From positions 395,330 through 459,329 of the forward strand of contig NZ_FMZV01000002.1 of assembly GCF_900101475.1 (NCBI RefSeq): a stretch of DNA of 64,000 bases, read 5' to 3'. The notes below the pieces were generated by a model. The model was not told where the DNA came from and did not search any database. It saw only the letters and a program-made list of their open reading frames with translations. The position numbers and the translations under genes were made by a program. This stretch comes from Ruegeria marina. Its GTDB lineage: Bacteria; Pseudomonadota; Alphaproteobacteria; Rhodobacterales; Rhodobacteraceae. Position 1 is the stretch's first letter. The number at the start of each line of letters is the position of its first letter. Positions 34,640 to 43,965 of this stretch are shown here, one piece after another.

Positions 34640-36445
34640 TTAGAAGGTCCGCGCCTTGGGCGCGATTTTCTTCAGGCTGATCCCGCCCTGCTCTTCGGTG
34701 GTCAGCGGATCGACGACAACCGGACGATAGCTCAGATCCACCTTGTTGCCTTCGACCCGGGCCACTGTGTGAACGCGCCAGTTCTCATCATCACGGGCGG
34801 TGAAATCCTCGTGCGCATGGGCGCCACGGCTCTCCTTGCGCGCCTCGGCACCGACGATGGTGGCCAGCGCGTTCGGCATCAGGTTGGTCAGTTCCAGCGT
34901 TTCCATCAGGTCGCTGTTCCAGACCAGACTGCGATCGGTCACGCTCAGATCGTCCATCTTGGCGGCGATTGCAGTCATCTTCTCGACACCTTCGGCCATG
35001 GTCTTGGCGGTGCGGAACACGGCGGCATCGGCCTGCATCGTCTTCTGCATCTCCAGCCGCAGTTCAGCGGTGGCGATATTGCCCTTGGCATGGCGCAGCC
35101 CGTCGAACCGGTCGAAGGCCTTCTCGATCGAGGCCATGTTCAGCACCGGGTTCGAAGCGTCGCGGTCCACCACCTTGCCGGCGCGGATCGCGGCGGCCCG
35201 GCCGAATACCACCAGGTCGATCAGCGAGTTCGAGCCCAACCGGTTCGCCCCGTGCACGCTTGCGCAGCCGGCCTCGCCCACGGCCATCAGGCCCGGAACA
35301 ACCGCATTCGGGTCGGCAGCGGTCGGGTTCAGCACCTCGCCCCAGTAGTTGGTCGGAATGCCGCCCATGTTGTAATGTACCGTCGGCAGAACCGGGATCG
35401 GCTCTTTGGTCACATCAACGCCGGCAAAGATCTTGGCGCTTTCCGAAATCCCCGGCAGCCGTTCCGCCAGCGCCTCGGCCGGCAGGTGGCTCAGGTTCAG
35501 GTGGATGTGATCGCCATCCTTGCCCACGCCCCGGCCTTCGCGGATTTCCATCGTCATCGAGCGGCTGACATAGTCGCGCGGCGCCAGATCCTTGTACTGG
35601 GGCGCATAGCGCTCCATGAACCGCTCGCCTTCGGAGTTGGTCAGATACCCGCCCTCGCCACGCGCGCCTTCGGTGATCAGGCAGCCCGAGCCGTAGATGC
35701 CGGTCGGGTGGAACTGCACGAATTCCATGTCTTGCAACGCAAGACCCGCGCGGGCCACCATGCCGCCGCCGTCGCCCGTGCAGGTATGCGCCGAGGTGGC
35801 GCTGAAATAAGCGCGGCCATACCCGCCGGTCGCCAGCACCACCATCTTGGCATTGAACACGTGGAAGGTGCCGTCATCCAGTTTCCAGCACACCACGCCC
35901 TGGCATTGCCCGTCCTCGGACATGATGAGGTCGATGGCGAAATACTCGATGTAGAACTCGGCATTGTTCTTCAGCGACTGGCCATAGAGCGTGTGCAGGA
36001 TCGCGTGGCCAGTACGGTCCGCGGCGGCACAGGTGCGCTGCACCGGCGGACCTTCACCGAACTCGGTGGTGTGGCCGCCAAAGGGCCGCTGATAGATCTT
36101 GCCCTCTTCGGTCCGCGAAAACGGCACACCGTAATGTTCCAACTCGTAAACCGCCTTGGGCGCCTCGCGGGCAAGGTATTCCATCGCGTCGGTATCGCCC
36201 AGCCAGTCCGACCCCTTGACGGTGTCGTACATGTGCCACTGCCAGTGGTCAGGACCCATGTTCGACAGCGATGCCGCGATGCCACCCTGCGCGGCCACGG
36301 TGTGAGAGCGGGTCGGGAACACCTTGGTCACGCAAGCGGTGCGCAAACCCTGTTCGGCCATGCCCAGCGTCGCGCGCAGACCGGCGCCGCCGGCGCCGAC
36401 CACGACAACGTCATATTCATGCGTCTCATATGCGTAAGCAGCCAT
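34640..36445 (-). CDS. sdhA: Succinate dehydrogenase flavoprotein subunit
   Basis: Oxidises succinate to fumarate at the inner membrane. The 601-residue product has the FAD-binding [13 protein letters not shown] (about 17-29), the His-FAD attachment motif [17 protein letters not shown] (about 46-62), the HPTG segment QFHPTGIYG near 250, and the substrate-site Arg in [14 protein letters not shown]. Length equals the family norm. It is encoded between sdhD and sdhB. Confidence 0.98.
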   Translation of the reverse strand: MAAYAYETHEYDVVVVGAGGAGLRATLGMAEQGLRTACVTKVFPTRSHTVAAQGGIAASLSNMGPDHWQWHMYDTVKGSDWLGDTDAMEYLAREAPKAVYELEHYGVPFSRTEEGKIYQRPFGGHTTEFGEGPPVQRTCAAADRTGHAILHTLYGQSLKNNAEFYIEYFAIDLIMSEDGQCQGVVCWKLDDGTFHVFNAKMVVLATGGYGRAYFSATSAHTCTGDGGGMVARAGLALQDMEFVQFHPTGIYGSGCLITEGARGEGGYLTNSEGERFMERYAPQYKDLAPRDYVSRSMTMEIREGRGVGKDGDHIHLNLSHLPAEALAERLPGISESAKIFAGVDVTKEPIPVLPTVHYNMGGIPTNYWGEVLNPTAADPNAVVPGLMAVGEAGCASVHGANRLGSNSLIDLVVFGRAAAIRAGKVVDRDASNPVLNMASIEKAFDRFDGLRHAKGNIATAELRLEMQKTMQADAAVFRTAKTMAEGVEKMTAIAAKMDDLSVTDRSLVWNSDLMETLELTNLMPNALATIVGAEARKESRGAHAHEDFTARDDENWRVHTVARVEGNKVDLSYRPVVVDPLTTEEQGGISLKKIAPKARTF

Positions 36446-36463
36446 TGTACAGAAACTCCGGTC

Positions 36464-36835
36464 TTAAAGTGCGATGCGCGCGATGGCGAACAGGCCCGTC
36501 GCCGCGGCGGCATAGGAAAGGCAGATCACCAGGATGATCAGAACCTTCTGCGACAGCCCGTGCACATAGTCCTCGATCAGCACCTGCGCACCGTCGGCGA
36601 AGTGCTTGAACCCCACGATCAGCGTCAGAGCGGCCACGATGGCCGGGAACGGGCGAGAAAAATAGTCCAGTACAGTCTCATGCGGTTCACCCAGCACCGG
36701 ACCAAAGGTAAAGACGAACAGCGGCACCAGCAGCAGCAATGCCACCGCCTGAACCTTCATCATCCAGAAGTGGTGGACACCGGATTTCGCCGAACCCATG
36801 CCCACAGCGCGTTTGCGGTCTGTCAGATAGCGCAT
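36464..36835 (-). CDS. sdhD: Succinate dehydrogenase membrane anchor subunit
   Basis: A 123-residue membrane anchor with three hydrophobic segments (about 25-45, 60-80, 95-118). It has the SdhD pattern MRYLTDRKRAVGMGSAKSG at the N-terminus and the haem/quinone-site region HFADGAQVLIEDYVH (about 78-92). ATG 36835 is chosen because GGAGG lies about 5 bases upstream; the upstream in-frame extension runs into the intergenic DNA and lacks a ribosome site. It follows sdhC by 11 bases. Confidence 0.93.
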   Translation of the reverse strand: MRYLTDRKRAVGMGSAKSGVHHFWMMKVQAVALLLLVPLFVFTFGPVLGEPHETVLDYFSRPFPAIVAALTLIVGFKHFADGAQVLIEDYVHGLSQKVLIILVICLSYAAAATGLFAIARIAL

Positions 36836-36846
36836 CTCAGCCTCCG

Positions 36847-37233
36847 TTATGCGATGACCACGAGGGTCAGGGCTGTCAGGACAAAGGACCCGATCACAAC
36901 GGCCCACCCCAGTTTTTCGGCCGTCGGCAAATCAAGGCCCAGGGCGTAGTCCCAGATCAGGTGCCGGATGCCCGCCAGCGTGTGATACCACAGGCCCCAA
37001 AGCGACGCCGCCATGACAAGATCGCCCAGAAGCGAAGTGATGACCGCGTCGGCCACCGCGAAATACTCGGGCGAGGTTGCGGCCGCGAGAAACCACCAAA
37101 CGATCAGCAGCGCTGCCACAATCAGCGCGTTGCCGGTAATCCTGGTCAGTATCGAAGTGATAGAGGTCAGTTGCGGGCGATAGATCGATATATGCGGCGA
37201 AAGCGGGCGGTTGCCCCGATTGACATCGGCCAT
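36847..37233 (-). CDS. sdhC: Succinate dehydrogenase cytochrome b556 subunit
   Basis: A 128-residue haem-binding anchor with three membrane segments and the SdhC signatures RPLSPHISIYRPQLTSITSI (about 9-28) and the haem-ligand region LWYHTLAGIRHLIWD (about 80-94). ATG 37233 has AAAGGAG about 6 bases upstream. It is the first gene of the operon, preceded by a 217-bp AT-richer gap holding three palindromes that resemble those of sucC. Confidence 0.95.
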   Translation of the reverse strand: MADVNRGNRPLSPHISIYRPQLTSITSILTRITGNALIVAALLIVWWFLAAATSPEYFAVADAVITSLLGDLVMAASLWGLWYHTLAGIRHLIWDYALGLDLPTAEKLGWAVVIGSFVLTALTLVVIA

Positions 37234-37346
37234 GGTGGCTCCTTTCCGTTGGCTGCGCTTGGTTTTACCCGTTTTTTTCGATCTGTCACGCGCTGCATCT
37301 GCAAAATGACACGGTTTTTTGTCCTTGTGGTGCAGAAAAATGGCTT

Positions 37347-37377
37347 TGTGATCACACAATAATTGAGCGTGATCACA
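37347..37377. promoter_or_regulatory. Paired palindromic operators upstream of sdhC
   Basis: TGTGATCACA at 37347-37356 and CGTGATCACA at 37368-37377, separated by 11 bases (centres 21 bp apart), 114-144 bases before the sdhC start. The same pair with the same spacer lies before sucC (45231-45261). The phasing of two helical turns suggests cooperative binding of two dimers. Regulator unknown. Confidence 0.7.
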
Positions 37378-37423
37378 TTATTCTCGACACACTTGGAATG
37401 TGAGCGATAGCAGTCCGGCCGCC

Positions 37424-37433
37424 TGTGATCACG
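37424..37433. promoter_or_regulatory. Third TGTGATCACG-type palindrome at the sdhC/DUF1194 intergenic region
   Basis: TGTGATCACG, differing by one base from the paired sites 47 bp away. It sits 18 bases from the end of the DUF1194 gene and could add a looped contact. Confidence 0.5.
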
Positions 37434-37450
37434 AATCTTGCCACACCTGA

Positions 37451-38110
37451 CTATTGCACTTCCGCCGTCTGTTGTGTGACTTCCCGCAACAGTTTTTTTC
37501 GGATACGGGCCGGATAATCGGCAAACCCAGCGGCAGTCACGACAAAGGCGCCTTCCCCCACGATCACGTTCTCGAAGAAATAAGCAGTCAGTTCCTGTTC
37601 GCTCTGCTCGATGGCAATTGCGTTGACCGTTATACCACGTGCGCGCAAATAAGGATGAATCTCGCGCGGCTCGACACCTTCATTCGACAACCCGTCGCCC
37701 GACAGGTCGATCAGACGCCGCGCACAGTTATCCACCTCGGCAAAAGCCGCCATCGTGGCGTCAAGCGCCTCGCCGATTGCGGTCGAGTAATTCCTCCAGA
37801 CCCTCGTATCGGCTGCGACCCGTTCCGAGAAATCATCAAGCACGGAAAACGAGTCGATTACGGTCCACGGTATCGTCACCCGCTGGCGCGAGGATCCGGT
37901 CCATTGCACCAGCATCAGCCGGGCACGCGCACGAACCAGCGCCTCCGACACCACCGGATCGCGAAGGGCGAGCGCCAGCCCATCCATTTGAATACGGTAT
38001 TCCTTTTCATCGACCGAGCCGGACACATCGACCGCCAGAGCCAATGCCAGATCGCAGGCCAGAACCGGACCGGCGATCATACCCGCCAATGAAGAAACAA
38101 ACAGCTGCAT
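37451..38110 (-). CDS. DUF1194 (von Willebrand factor A-like) exported protein
   Basis: A 219-residue protein with a signal peptide (about 1-18, MQLFVSSLAGMIAGPVLA) and a VWA-type fold. The MIDAS motif DxSxS appears as ALAVDVSGSVDEKEY (about 25-39), with LIDLSGDGLSNEG (about 132-144) as the downstream metal-binding part. DUF1194 proteins are common in alphaproteobacteria; the partner is unknown. It lies upstream of sdhC on the same strand. Confidence 0.87.
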   Translation of the reverse strand: MQLFVSSLAGMIAGPVLACDLALALAVDVSGSVDEKEYRIQMDGLALALRDPVVSEALVRARARLMLVQWTGSSRQRVTIPWTVIDSFSVLDDFSERVAADTRVWRNYSTAIGEALDATMAAFAEVDNCARRLIDLSGDGLSNEGVEPREIHPYLRARGITVNAIAIEQSEQELTAYFFENVIVGEGAFVVTAAGFADYPARIRKKLLREVTQQTAEVQ

Positions 38111-38220
38111 ATCTGGCAGGGTACATGAGGTGCGCCGAACTGTCCTGTACCAAAGCGGCAGGCATGAACCCGCATCTCACATCCGGAACAAACCCGCTTG
38201 CTCTACGGGCGTTCGGTCCA

Positions 38221-38667
38221 TCAGGCGTCGTTACCCCTGATCATGAAGAACAGGGCGATGGCGATCAGCGTTACCTGGAACTCCATTCCACCAAATGGAT
38301 GGGTTTCACTCGGGGCGAAATTCCATTGCCCCCAATGCACCACGGAAATGGCCCCCACTAGAATCACGATCGCGAGCAATCCAGCAAGGCGGGTCAGCAG
38401 ATCGCCGACTTGTGACTGGGTCAGTCCGCCTACAGCCAGAAGCGCAGGCACGACAAGTTCCACTCCGGTGACAACCGTCATGGTTTCCGGTGACAAGCCG
38501 AACATCTCGGCGGTCTGCGGAATGTGCGAGACCTTCTTTGCGCCATGGAACAGAAATGTAGCAGACAATGCGAAACGCAACAGCCAATGCGCCATTGTCG
38601 CATCCATCGAGGAGACCCTATCGAAGTTTTCGGGAAGATAATCCGTATGTTTACGAGGTTCCGTCAC
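38221..38667 (-). CDS. DoxX-like integral membrane protein
   Basis: A 148-residue protein with about four hydrophobic segments (about 25-45, 58-80, 86-108, 120-142). It has a DoxX-type first helix, LLRFALSATFLFHGAKKVSHI (central part about 30-46), and ends in FFMIRGNDA. DoxX/DUF417-like proteins are redox- or quinone-associated membrane proteins of mostly unknown role. The next gene downstream on the same strand begins after 110 bases. Confidence 0.65.
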   Translation of the reverse strand: MTEPRKHTDYLPENFDRVSSMDATMAHWLLRFALSATFLFHGAKKVSHIPQTAEMFGLSPETMTVVTGVELVVPALLAVGGLTQSQVGDLLTRLAGLLAIVILVGAISVVHWGQWNFAPSETHPFGGMEFQVTLIAIALFFMIRGNDA

Positions 38668-38722
38668 GGTCGAATCCTTTCGGTCGTTAGTCCGTCAACG
38701 TACGCGAGGCATTATAACGCAA

Positions 38723-38748
38723 AAACAGGCCCGCTCGCACGGGCCCGT
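38723..38748 (-). terminator. Terminator after the mcl2-mch operon
   Basis: On the minus strand: AACGGGCCCG, loop region, CGGGCCTGTT followed by TTTG. It is a GC stem with one mismatch, 47 bases beyond the mch stop. Confidence 0.6.
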
Positions 38749-38794
38749 TTGCCTTTAATCGGAATCGTGAACTCAAAATGCCTGAATTCAGGGC

Positions 38795-39826
38795 TCAAAG
38801 CGGCATCAGCGCCCAATAGTCGAGGTCGAGCAGCACGCCCGGCTGGTATTTCCCGGCCGCGTCGCGCAGATCGAACGGCGCGCCGCCCTTGGTCGCCACC
38901 AGACGCAGACGCAGCGCGCCGACACCGGGAACCCCGGTCTCGGCCTTGTCCAGCACTTCGCTCCACGCCTTGATCGTATCCCCGGCGAAACAGGGATTGG
39001 CATGCGCCCCGCCGTTCAGCCCCACGATCATCTGAGCATTTGCCAGACCGTTGAAGCTGAGCGCCCGCGCCATCGAGATCACATGGCCCCCATAGATCAA
39101 CCGCCCCTCGGGACGGAAGGTCAGGTCGAAATGCACCTTGGCCGTGTTCTGCCACAGGCGCGTGGCGAGCATATGCTCGGCCTCTTCGACGGTTACACCA
39201 TCCACATGGTCGATCGTCTCGCCGACGGCATAATCGCCCCAGCGATGCGGTTCTCCGGCCAGCGCAAAATCGTAGGACGAGAAATCAAGCCCCGCTGGCA
39301 CCACAAGGTCTTCGGGCGCCAGCACCTTCTTCAACTCGGGCACCACTGTATCCGGCGCCGGTGCATCCATGTCGCGCTTGCGCACCATGACCCAGCGGAC
39401 ATATTCCATGACGGTCTCGTCGCGCTGGTTCAGACCGCGGGTACGGACATAGACCACCCCTGTCTTGCCATTGGAATTCTCCTTCAGCCCGATTACCTCG
39501 GACACCGAGCGCAGCGTGTCGCCCGCATAGACCGGCTTCAGCCAGCGGCCCTCGGCATACCCGAGGTTCGCCACCGCGTTCAGCGACACGTCCGGCACAG
39601 TCTTGCCAAACACCACATGAAACGCGGCCAGATCGTCGATCGGGCTTCCCGGCAAACCGCACGCCTGAGCAAACGCGTCCGAGGAATAGAGCGCATGACG
39701 GGCCGGATAGAGCGCGTGATAAAGCGCGCGCTCACCCGCCGTTACTGTCCGCGGCACCGCGTGGTGCAGGATCTGCCCTACGGAGTAATCCTCGAAAAAG
39801 CGGCCCGGATTGGTTTTTGCCATCAT
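38795..39826 (-). CDS. mch: Mesaconyl-C1-CoA hydratase (beta-methylmalyl-CoA dehydratase)
   Basis: Hydrates mesaconyl-C1-CoA to beta-methylmalyl-CoA in the ethylmalonyl-CoA pathway. The 343-residue double-hotdog MaoC-type protein matches the family length. It opens AKTNPGRFFEDYSVGQILHH (about 3-22), has GSPIDDLAAFHVVFGKTVPD (about 60-79), and its second hotdog begins RWGDYAVGETIDHVDGVTVE. It is last in the mcl2-NnrU-DUF1737-mch operon and overlaps the DUF1737 gene by 4 bases. The same order (mcl2, two genes, mch) is known from Rhodobacter sphaeroides. Confidence 0.92.
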   Translation of the reverse strand: MMAKTNPGRFFEDYSVGQILHHAVPRTVTAGERALYHALYPARHALYSSDAFAQACGLPGSPIDDLAAFHVVFGKTVPDVSLNAVANLGYAEGRWLKPVYAGDTLRSVSEVIGLKENSNGKTGVVYVRTRGLNQRDETVMEYVRWVMVRKRDMDAPAPDTVVPELKKVLAPEDLVVPAGLDFSSYDFALAGEPHRWGDYAVGETIDHVDGVTVEEAEHMLATRLWQNTAKVHFDLTFRPEGRLIYGGHVISMARALSFNGLANAQMIVGLNGGAHANPCFAGDTIKAWSEVLDKAETGVPGVGALRLRLVATKGGAPFDLRDAAGKYQPGVLLDLDYWALMPL

Positions 39827-40029
39827 TGCTGTCCCAGTTTCATGTCAGGGGAATAGTCGGCCGGAACATCCTTGGTCACCGCCTGCGCGCAACGCATGAT
39901 GCCGTTGGCCTCGTCATAGGCGTAGGCGGGAGAGCCATAAAGCTCCCACCCCTTGGCCAGCGCGTCCGAGACCTTGTGGCAGAAGGCCGAGGTATCCTCC
40001 TCGGTCAGGAGACGATAGAGCTTCGACAT
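39823..40029 (-). CDS. DUF1737 domain small protein
   Basis: A 68-residue soluble protein, MSKLYRLLTEEDTSAFCHKV at the start, with GWELYGSPAYAYDEANG in the middle, typical of DUF1737. Its function is unknown. It overlaps mch by 4 bases and follows the NnrU-like gene by 11 bases, so it is made with ethylmalonyl-CoA pathway enzymes. Confidence 0.85.
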   Translation of the reverse strand: MSKLYRLLTEEDTSAFCHKVSDALAKGWELYGSPAYAYDEANGIMRCAQAVTKDVPADYSPDMKLGQQ

Positions 40030-40040
40030 GGAAATTTTCC

Positions 40041-40601
40041 TTACATCGGGAAGGCCGATGGGCCCACCAGTCCGTGGATATAGCCGATCACGGCCAGCAG
40101 AACGATGGACGCGACAAGGAACATGCCATCCTTGGCCAGCGTTCCCTCCGGACCCGGAGTCCAGTCAGGTTCGGCCGCATTGATGACGGCGACTTCGATG
40201 ATGCCCCAGATGAACAGGCCGCCGAACAGGATGATCGAGGCGAGGTCGCCATTGACCAGCAGATGCGCCGCCGCCCAAGCCCGGAACCCGGCCAGTTGCG
40301 GATGCCGCATCTTGTGCAACAGCTTGCCCTTGGTACCGGCCGGACTCATCATCCAGATCGCCACCAGCATCAGCAGGTTGTTGGCATGGGTCATATAGGC
40401 AGGCGGCGCCCAGACATGCACATAAGGCGTCATCCGGAACCCGATCACCATCAGTACGATCGAGACCAGCAGCGCCAGCGCCACCATCCCCTTGCCACGG
40501 GCTCCCATCGCCGCGCGTTGCGCGGGGCGGACCCGCTTGAACAGATGTGCAGCCCACCAGAGCGCCACACCGAGGATCAGAAGAACGAAGCCCATGAACA
40601 T
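40041..40601 (-). CDS. NnrU-family membrane protein
   Basis: A 186-residue polytopic membrane protein with about five hydrophobic segments and the NnrU family pattern MRHPQLAGFRAWAAAHLLVNG (central part about 98-116). NnrU is linked to nitrite/nitric oxide reduction in denitrifiers, but no denitrification genes are here. Its start abuts the mcl2 stop (TAAATG). Its place between mcl2 and mch suggests the family has a wider role, possibly related to respiration or membrane assembly. Confidence 0.82.
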   Translation of the reverse strand: MFMGFVLLILGVALWWAAHLFKRVRPAQRAAMGARGKGMVALALLVSIVLMVIGFRMTPYVHVWAPPAYMTHANNLLMLVAIWMMSPAGTKGKLLHKMRHPQLAGFRAWAAAHLLVNGDLASIILFGGLFIWGIIEVAVINAAEPDWTPGPEGTLAKDGMFLVASIVLLAVIGYIHGLVGPSAFPM

Positions 40602-41459
40602 TTATCCCGCTTGCAAAGCCAGTATCGCCTCTGCTTTTGCCAGAATTTCACGGGCGGTGGCAACGTGCAGGTTTTCCACGATCTTGCCATCCACCACAGC
40701 AACCCCCTGCCCGCTGGCCTCGACCTCGGCAAAGGCGGCGATCTGCCGGCGGGCCAGGTCGATTTCCGCCTCCGACGGTGCAAAGGCCGCATTGGCGATA
40801 TCCACCTGCGCGGGATGGATCAGCGTCTTGCCATCGAACCCCATGTCGCGGCCCTGGGCGCATTCGACGGCCAGACCCTCGTCATCCTTGAAGGCGTTGT
40901 AGACACCGTCGATGGCGATCAGCCCCTCGGCCTTGGCGGCCAGCAGGCACAGGCCCAGCGACGTCATCATCGGCAGGCGGTCGCCGCGATAGCGGGTCTG
41001 CAACTCCTTGGCCAGGTCGTTGGTGCCCATCACGAACCCGGTCAGCAGCGGATGCGCCGCGATCTGGGCGGCGTTCAGCATCCCGCGCGGAGTTTCCATC
41101 ATCGCCCAGATCGGCAGGTCGCCGGTGATTGCAGCCAGTGCATCGACGTCGGCGGCACTTCCTACCTTGGGCAGCAGCACCACATCGGCATCCATCTCGC
41201 GCACGGCCTCGGCATCGGCCCGGCCCCAGGGGGTATCCAAGCCATTGATCCGAACGATCCGCATCTTCTGACCATATCCGCCCTCGGCCAGCGCCGCCTT
41301 CAGGGTCTCGCGGGCATTTTCCTTCTCGTCCGCGGCAACCGCGTCCTCCAGATCGAAGATTATCGCATCCACCGGCAGGCTGCGCGCCTTGTCCAGCGCC
41401 CGCTCCTTTGAGCCGGGGATATACAGGACGGAACGGTAAGGGCGCTGACGCGGATCCAT
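40602..41459 (-). CDS. mcl2: (3S)-malyl-CoA thioesterase / CoA ester lyase (Mcl2 type)
   Basis: HpcH/HpaI-CitE family protein of 285 residues. It begins DPRQRPYRSVLYIPGSKERA (about 2-21) and has DAIIFDLEDAVAADEKENAR (about 31-50), MMETPRGMLNAAQIAAHP (about 120) and GKTLIHPAQVDIANAAF (about 209-225). The Mcl1-type lyase has a different N-terminus and is longer, so the malyl-CoA thioesterase paralogue is favoured, giving malate from malyl-CoA. ATG 41459 was chosen because GGGAGAG lies 6 bases upstream. It is the first gene of the operon ending in mch. Confidence 0.85.
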   Translation of the reverse strand: MDPRQRPYRSVLYIPGSKERALDKARSLPVDAIIFDLEDAVAADEKENARETLKAALAEGGYGQKMRIVRINGLDTPWGRADAEAVREMDADVVLLPKVGSAADVDALAAITGDLPIWAMMETPRGMLNAAQIAAHPLLTGFVMGTNDLAKELQTRYRGDRLPMMTSLGLCLLAAKAEGLIAIDGVYNAFKDDEGLAVECAQGRDMGFDGKTLIHPAQVDIANAAFAPSEAEIDLARRQIAAFAEVEASGQGVAVVDGKIVENLHVATAREILAKAEAILALQAG

Positions 41460-41473
41460 GAGTCTCTCCCAAA

Positions 41474-41488
41474 GCAATATTGTTGCGC
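41474..41488. promoter_or_regulatory. GCAATATTGTTGCGC motif in the mcl2 leader
   Basis: It lies 15-29 bases before the mcl2 start. Its complement, GCGCAACAATATTGC, partly matches GCGCAACATTGCAACA upstream of ccr (26202-26218). Weak evidence for a second shared site. Confidence 0.25.
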
Positions 41489-41527
41489 GGAGAGGGGCAT
41501 TTTTTACCGGAATGTTCAAGACAAAAA

Positions 41528-41541
41528 TCGCCGCATTGCAG
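41528..41541. promoter_or_regulatory. Shared GCCGC-NN-TGCAG element upstream of mcl2
   Basis: TCGCCGCATTGCAG, 69-82 bases before the mcl2 start. The ten fixed positions match the elements before ccr and ecm. Confidence 0.4.
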
Positions 41542-41678
41542 CATAAGCGTTTCGTTACAGGCCGCCGAACGCCCGATTAACCGGTTTGCAGCAGGTTTTC
41601 GACAGGCTTTTCCCACTGGATCGGGGTGCCGGGCGGGACGAACCCTGCCGGGCGACCCCAGGGAAAAGGGGAAGACCC

Positions 41679-41999
41679 ATGATGAAGACCATGTTCAAGA
41701 TGACGATGGGCCTTGGCGTGATGGCTCTTGCGGCCCAGCAGGCGAACGCGCAGGCCCAACCACGGAACTGTGCTCCGCGCGACGTGGTCCTGAAACACCT
41801 GACCGAGAAATACGGCGAGGCCCGCCGCGGCATCGGCCTGGTGCAGCAAGGATCGGTGATGGAGGTTTTCGCCTCTGACGAGACCCGCACCTGGACCATC
41901 GTCGTGACACTGCCCAACGGCATGACCTGCCTAGTGGCCTCGGGCGAGGCATACGAGGCCCTGGCCGAGGCTCTGCCCGCCACAAGCAACGACGCCTGA
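41679..41999 (+). CDS. Exported hypothetical protein
   Basis: A 106-residue protein with a signal peptide (about 1-25, MMKTMFKMTMGLGVMALAAQ then ANAQAQ). The mature part has two Cys (CAPRDVV and MTCLVASGEAYEALAEAL), which may form a disulfide. AGGGGA precedes ATG 41679 by about 8 bases. Similar small exported proteins of unknown function occur widely in Rhodobacteraceae. It converges on a TauE-like gene. Confidence 0.75.
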   Translation: MMKTMFKMTMGLGVMALAAQQANAQAQPRNCAPRDVVLKHLTEKYGEARRGIGLVQQGSVMEVFASDETRTWTIVVTLPNGMTCLVASGEAYEALAEALPATSNDA

Positions 42000-42002
42000 A
42001 CC

Positions 42003-42025
42003 GGCGGGGGCCAGCCGCCCCCGCC
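42003..42025. terminator. Hairpin between convergent genes
   Basis: GGCGGGGGC, loop CAGCC, GCCCCCGCC: a perfect 9-bp stem, 4 bases after the small exported protein and 8 bases before the TauE-like gene's 3-prime end. Without a T-run, termination strength is uncertain. Confidence 0.5.
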
Positions 42026-42032
42026 CATTCGC

Positions 42033-42803
42033 TCAGGTCAACGCATCCCAGATCAGCTTGCCCCCGGTGACTGTCAGCATCACATGCGCCAGCGCAAAGA
42101 ACAGCCGCTCGGACACCATGTAATGCGCCCGGACCCCCAGCCAGGCCCCGAGCAACGCAAACGGCGTCAGCAAAAGACTTGCCCAGCCTGTGTCCAGCGT
42201 GAACATTCCCAACCAGGCATAGGGTACAAACTTGGCGATATTGATCGCCCAGAAGGTGATCACCGTGGTTGCCTGGAATTCGGTCTTTCCCAACCTCTGC
42301 GACAACAGATAGACGGCGGCCGGCGGCCCGCCCGCATGGCTCACGAAACTGGTGAACCCTGCCACGATCCCGGCCGCCAGCCCGGCCGCGGCAGGCAGAC
42401 GGCGGGAGAACTCCCGCACCCAACCGCGCCCCCGCGCCACCTGCCAGACGACGAACGCGATCGAAATCCCACCGATCAGAAGCCGCAGCAGGTCGGCATC
42501 GGTCGCATGGTAAAGCCACGCGCCCAGCGTCACGCCCGGCAACCCGCCCAGGATCAGCAACCTGGCGTCAGGCCAGCTCCAGCGCCGCCAATAGGGCCTG
42601 AGCGTGGCGAGATCGATCACCATCAGCAGCGGCAACATCAATGCCAACGCCAGCCCCGGATCGAGATAGATCGCCAGAATCGAAGCCGAGGCAAAAGCAA
42701 CTCCAGACCCAAAGCCACCCTTTGATATTCCGGCGAAAATCACCGCCGGAATGGTCACCGCGAAAAAGCCGATATCCAGTTCCGGCACGTCCTGTTTCCC
42801 CAT
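42033..42803 (-). CDS. Sulfite exporter TauE/SafE-family permease, third member
   Basis: A 256-residue polytopic membrane protein with the TauE/SafE motif pattern FAGISKGGFGSGVAFASASI (about 22-41) and the second half-repeat GFTSFVSHAGGPPAAVYLLS (about 155-174), giving about 8 membrane segments. It is only distantly related to the tandem pair at 18-20 kb. ATG 42803 was chosen to begin just before the first helix; a longer frame to 42902 lacks a ribosome site. The substrate is unknown. Confidence 0.87.
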   Translation of the reverse strand: MGKQDVPELDIGFFAVTIPAVIFAGISKGGFGSGVAFASASILAIYLDPGLALALMLPLLMVIDLATLRPYWRRWSWPDARLLILGGLPGVTLGAWLYHATDADLLRLLIGGISIAFVVWQVARGRGWVREFSRRLPAAAGLAAGIVAGFTSFVSHAGGPPAAVYLLSQRLGKTEFQATTVITFWAINIAKFVPYAWLGMFTLDTGWASLLLTPFALLGAWLGVRAHYMVSERLFFALAHVMLTVTGGKLIWDALT

Positions 42804-42929
42804 AACCCTCGGTCCGGAAACAGCTTTAGCGCAACCAGACCCATCCGGACAGTGATAATGCGCCGTGATGCCGCGTCGCAGAACCCTTGCGCGATGCCGC
42901 ATTACGCTCTAGCACAACGTCGATTTTAA

Positions 42930-43913
<984 letters not shown>

Positions 43914-43935
43914 TCGGCACCCGAATCAGATACCG

Positions 43936-43965
43936 GGCCGGTCCTGTCATGGGACCGGCCTTTTT
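43936..43965 (+). terminator. Terminator after mdh
   Basis: GGCCGGTCC, short loop, GGACCGGCC, then TTTTT. It is a 9-bp stem 22 bases after the mdh stop and touches the 3-prime end of the convergent glycosyltransferase. Confidence 0.85.

Noticed and set aside
34619..36949. 776-codon plus-strand frame opposite sdhA/sdhD
   Set aside because: Antisense shadow with His/Arg/Gly-rich composition and no motif.
42033..42803. Third TauE/SafE protein as another copy of the tandem pair
   Set aside because: It shares the fold motifs but differs in length and most residues, so it is a separate subfamily and not a recent duplicate.
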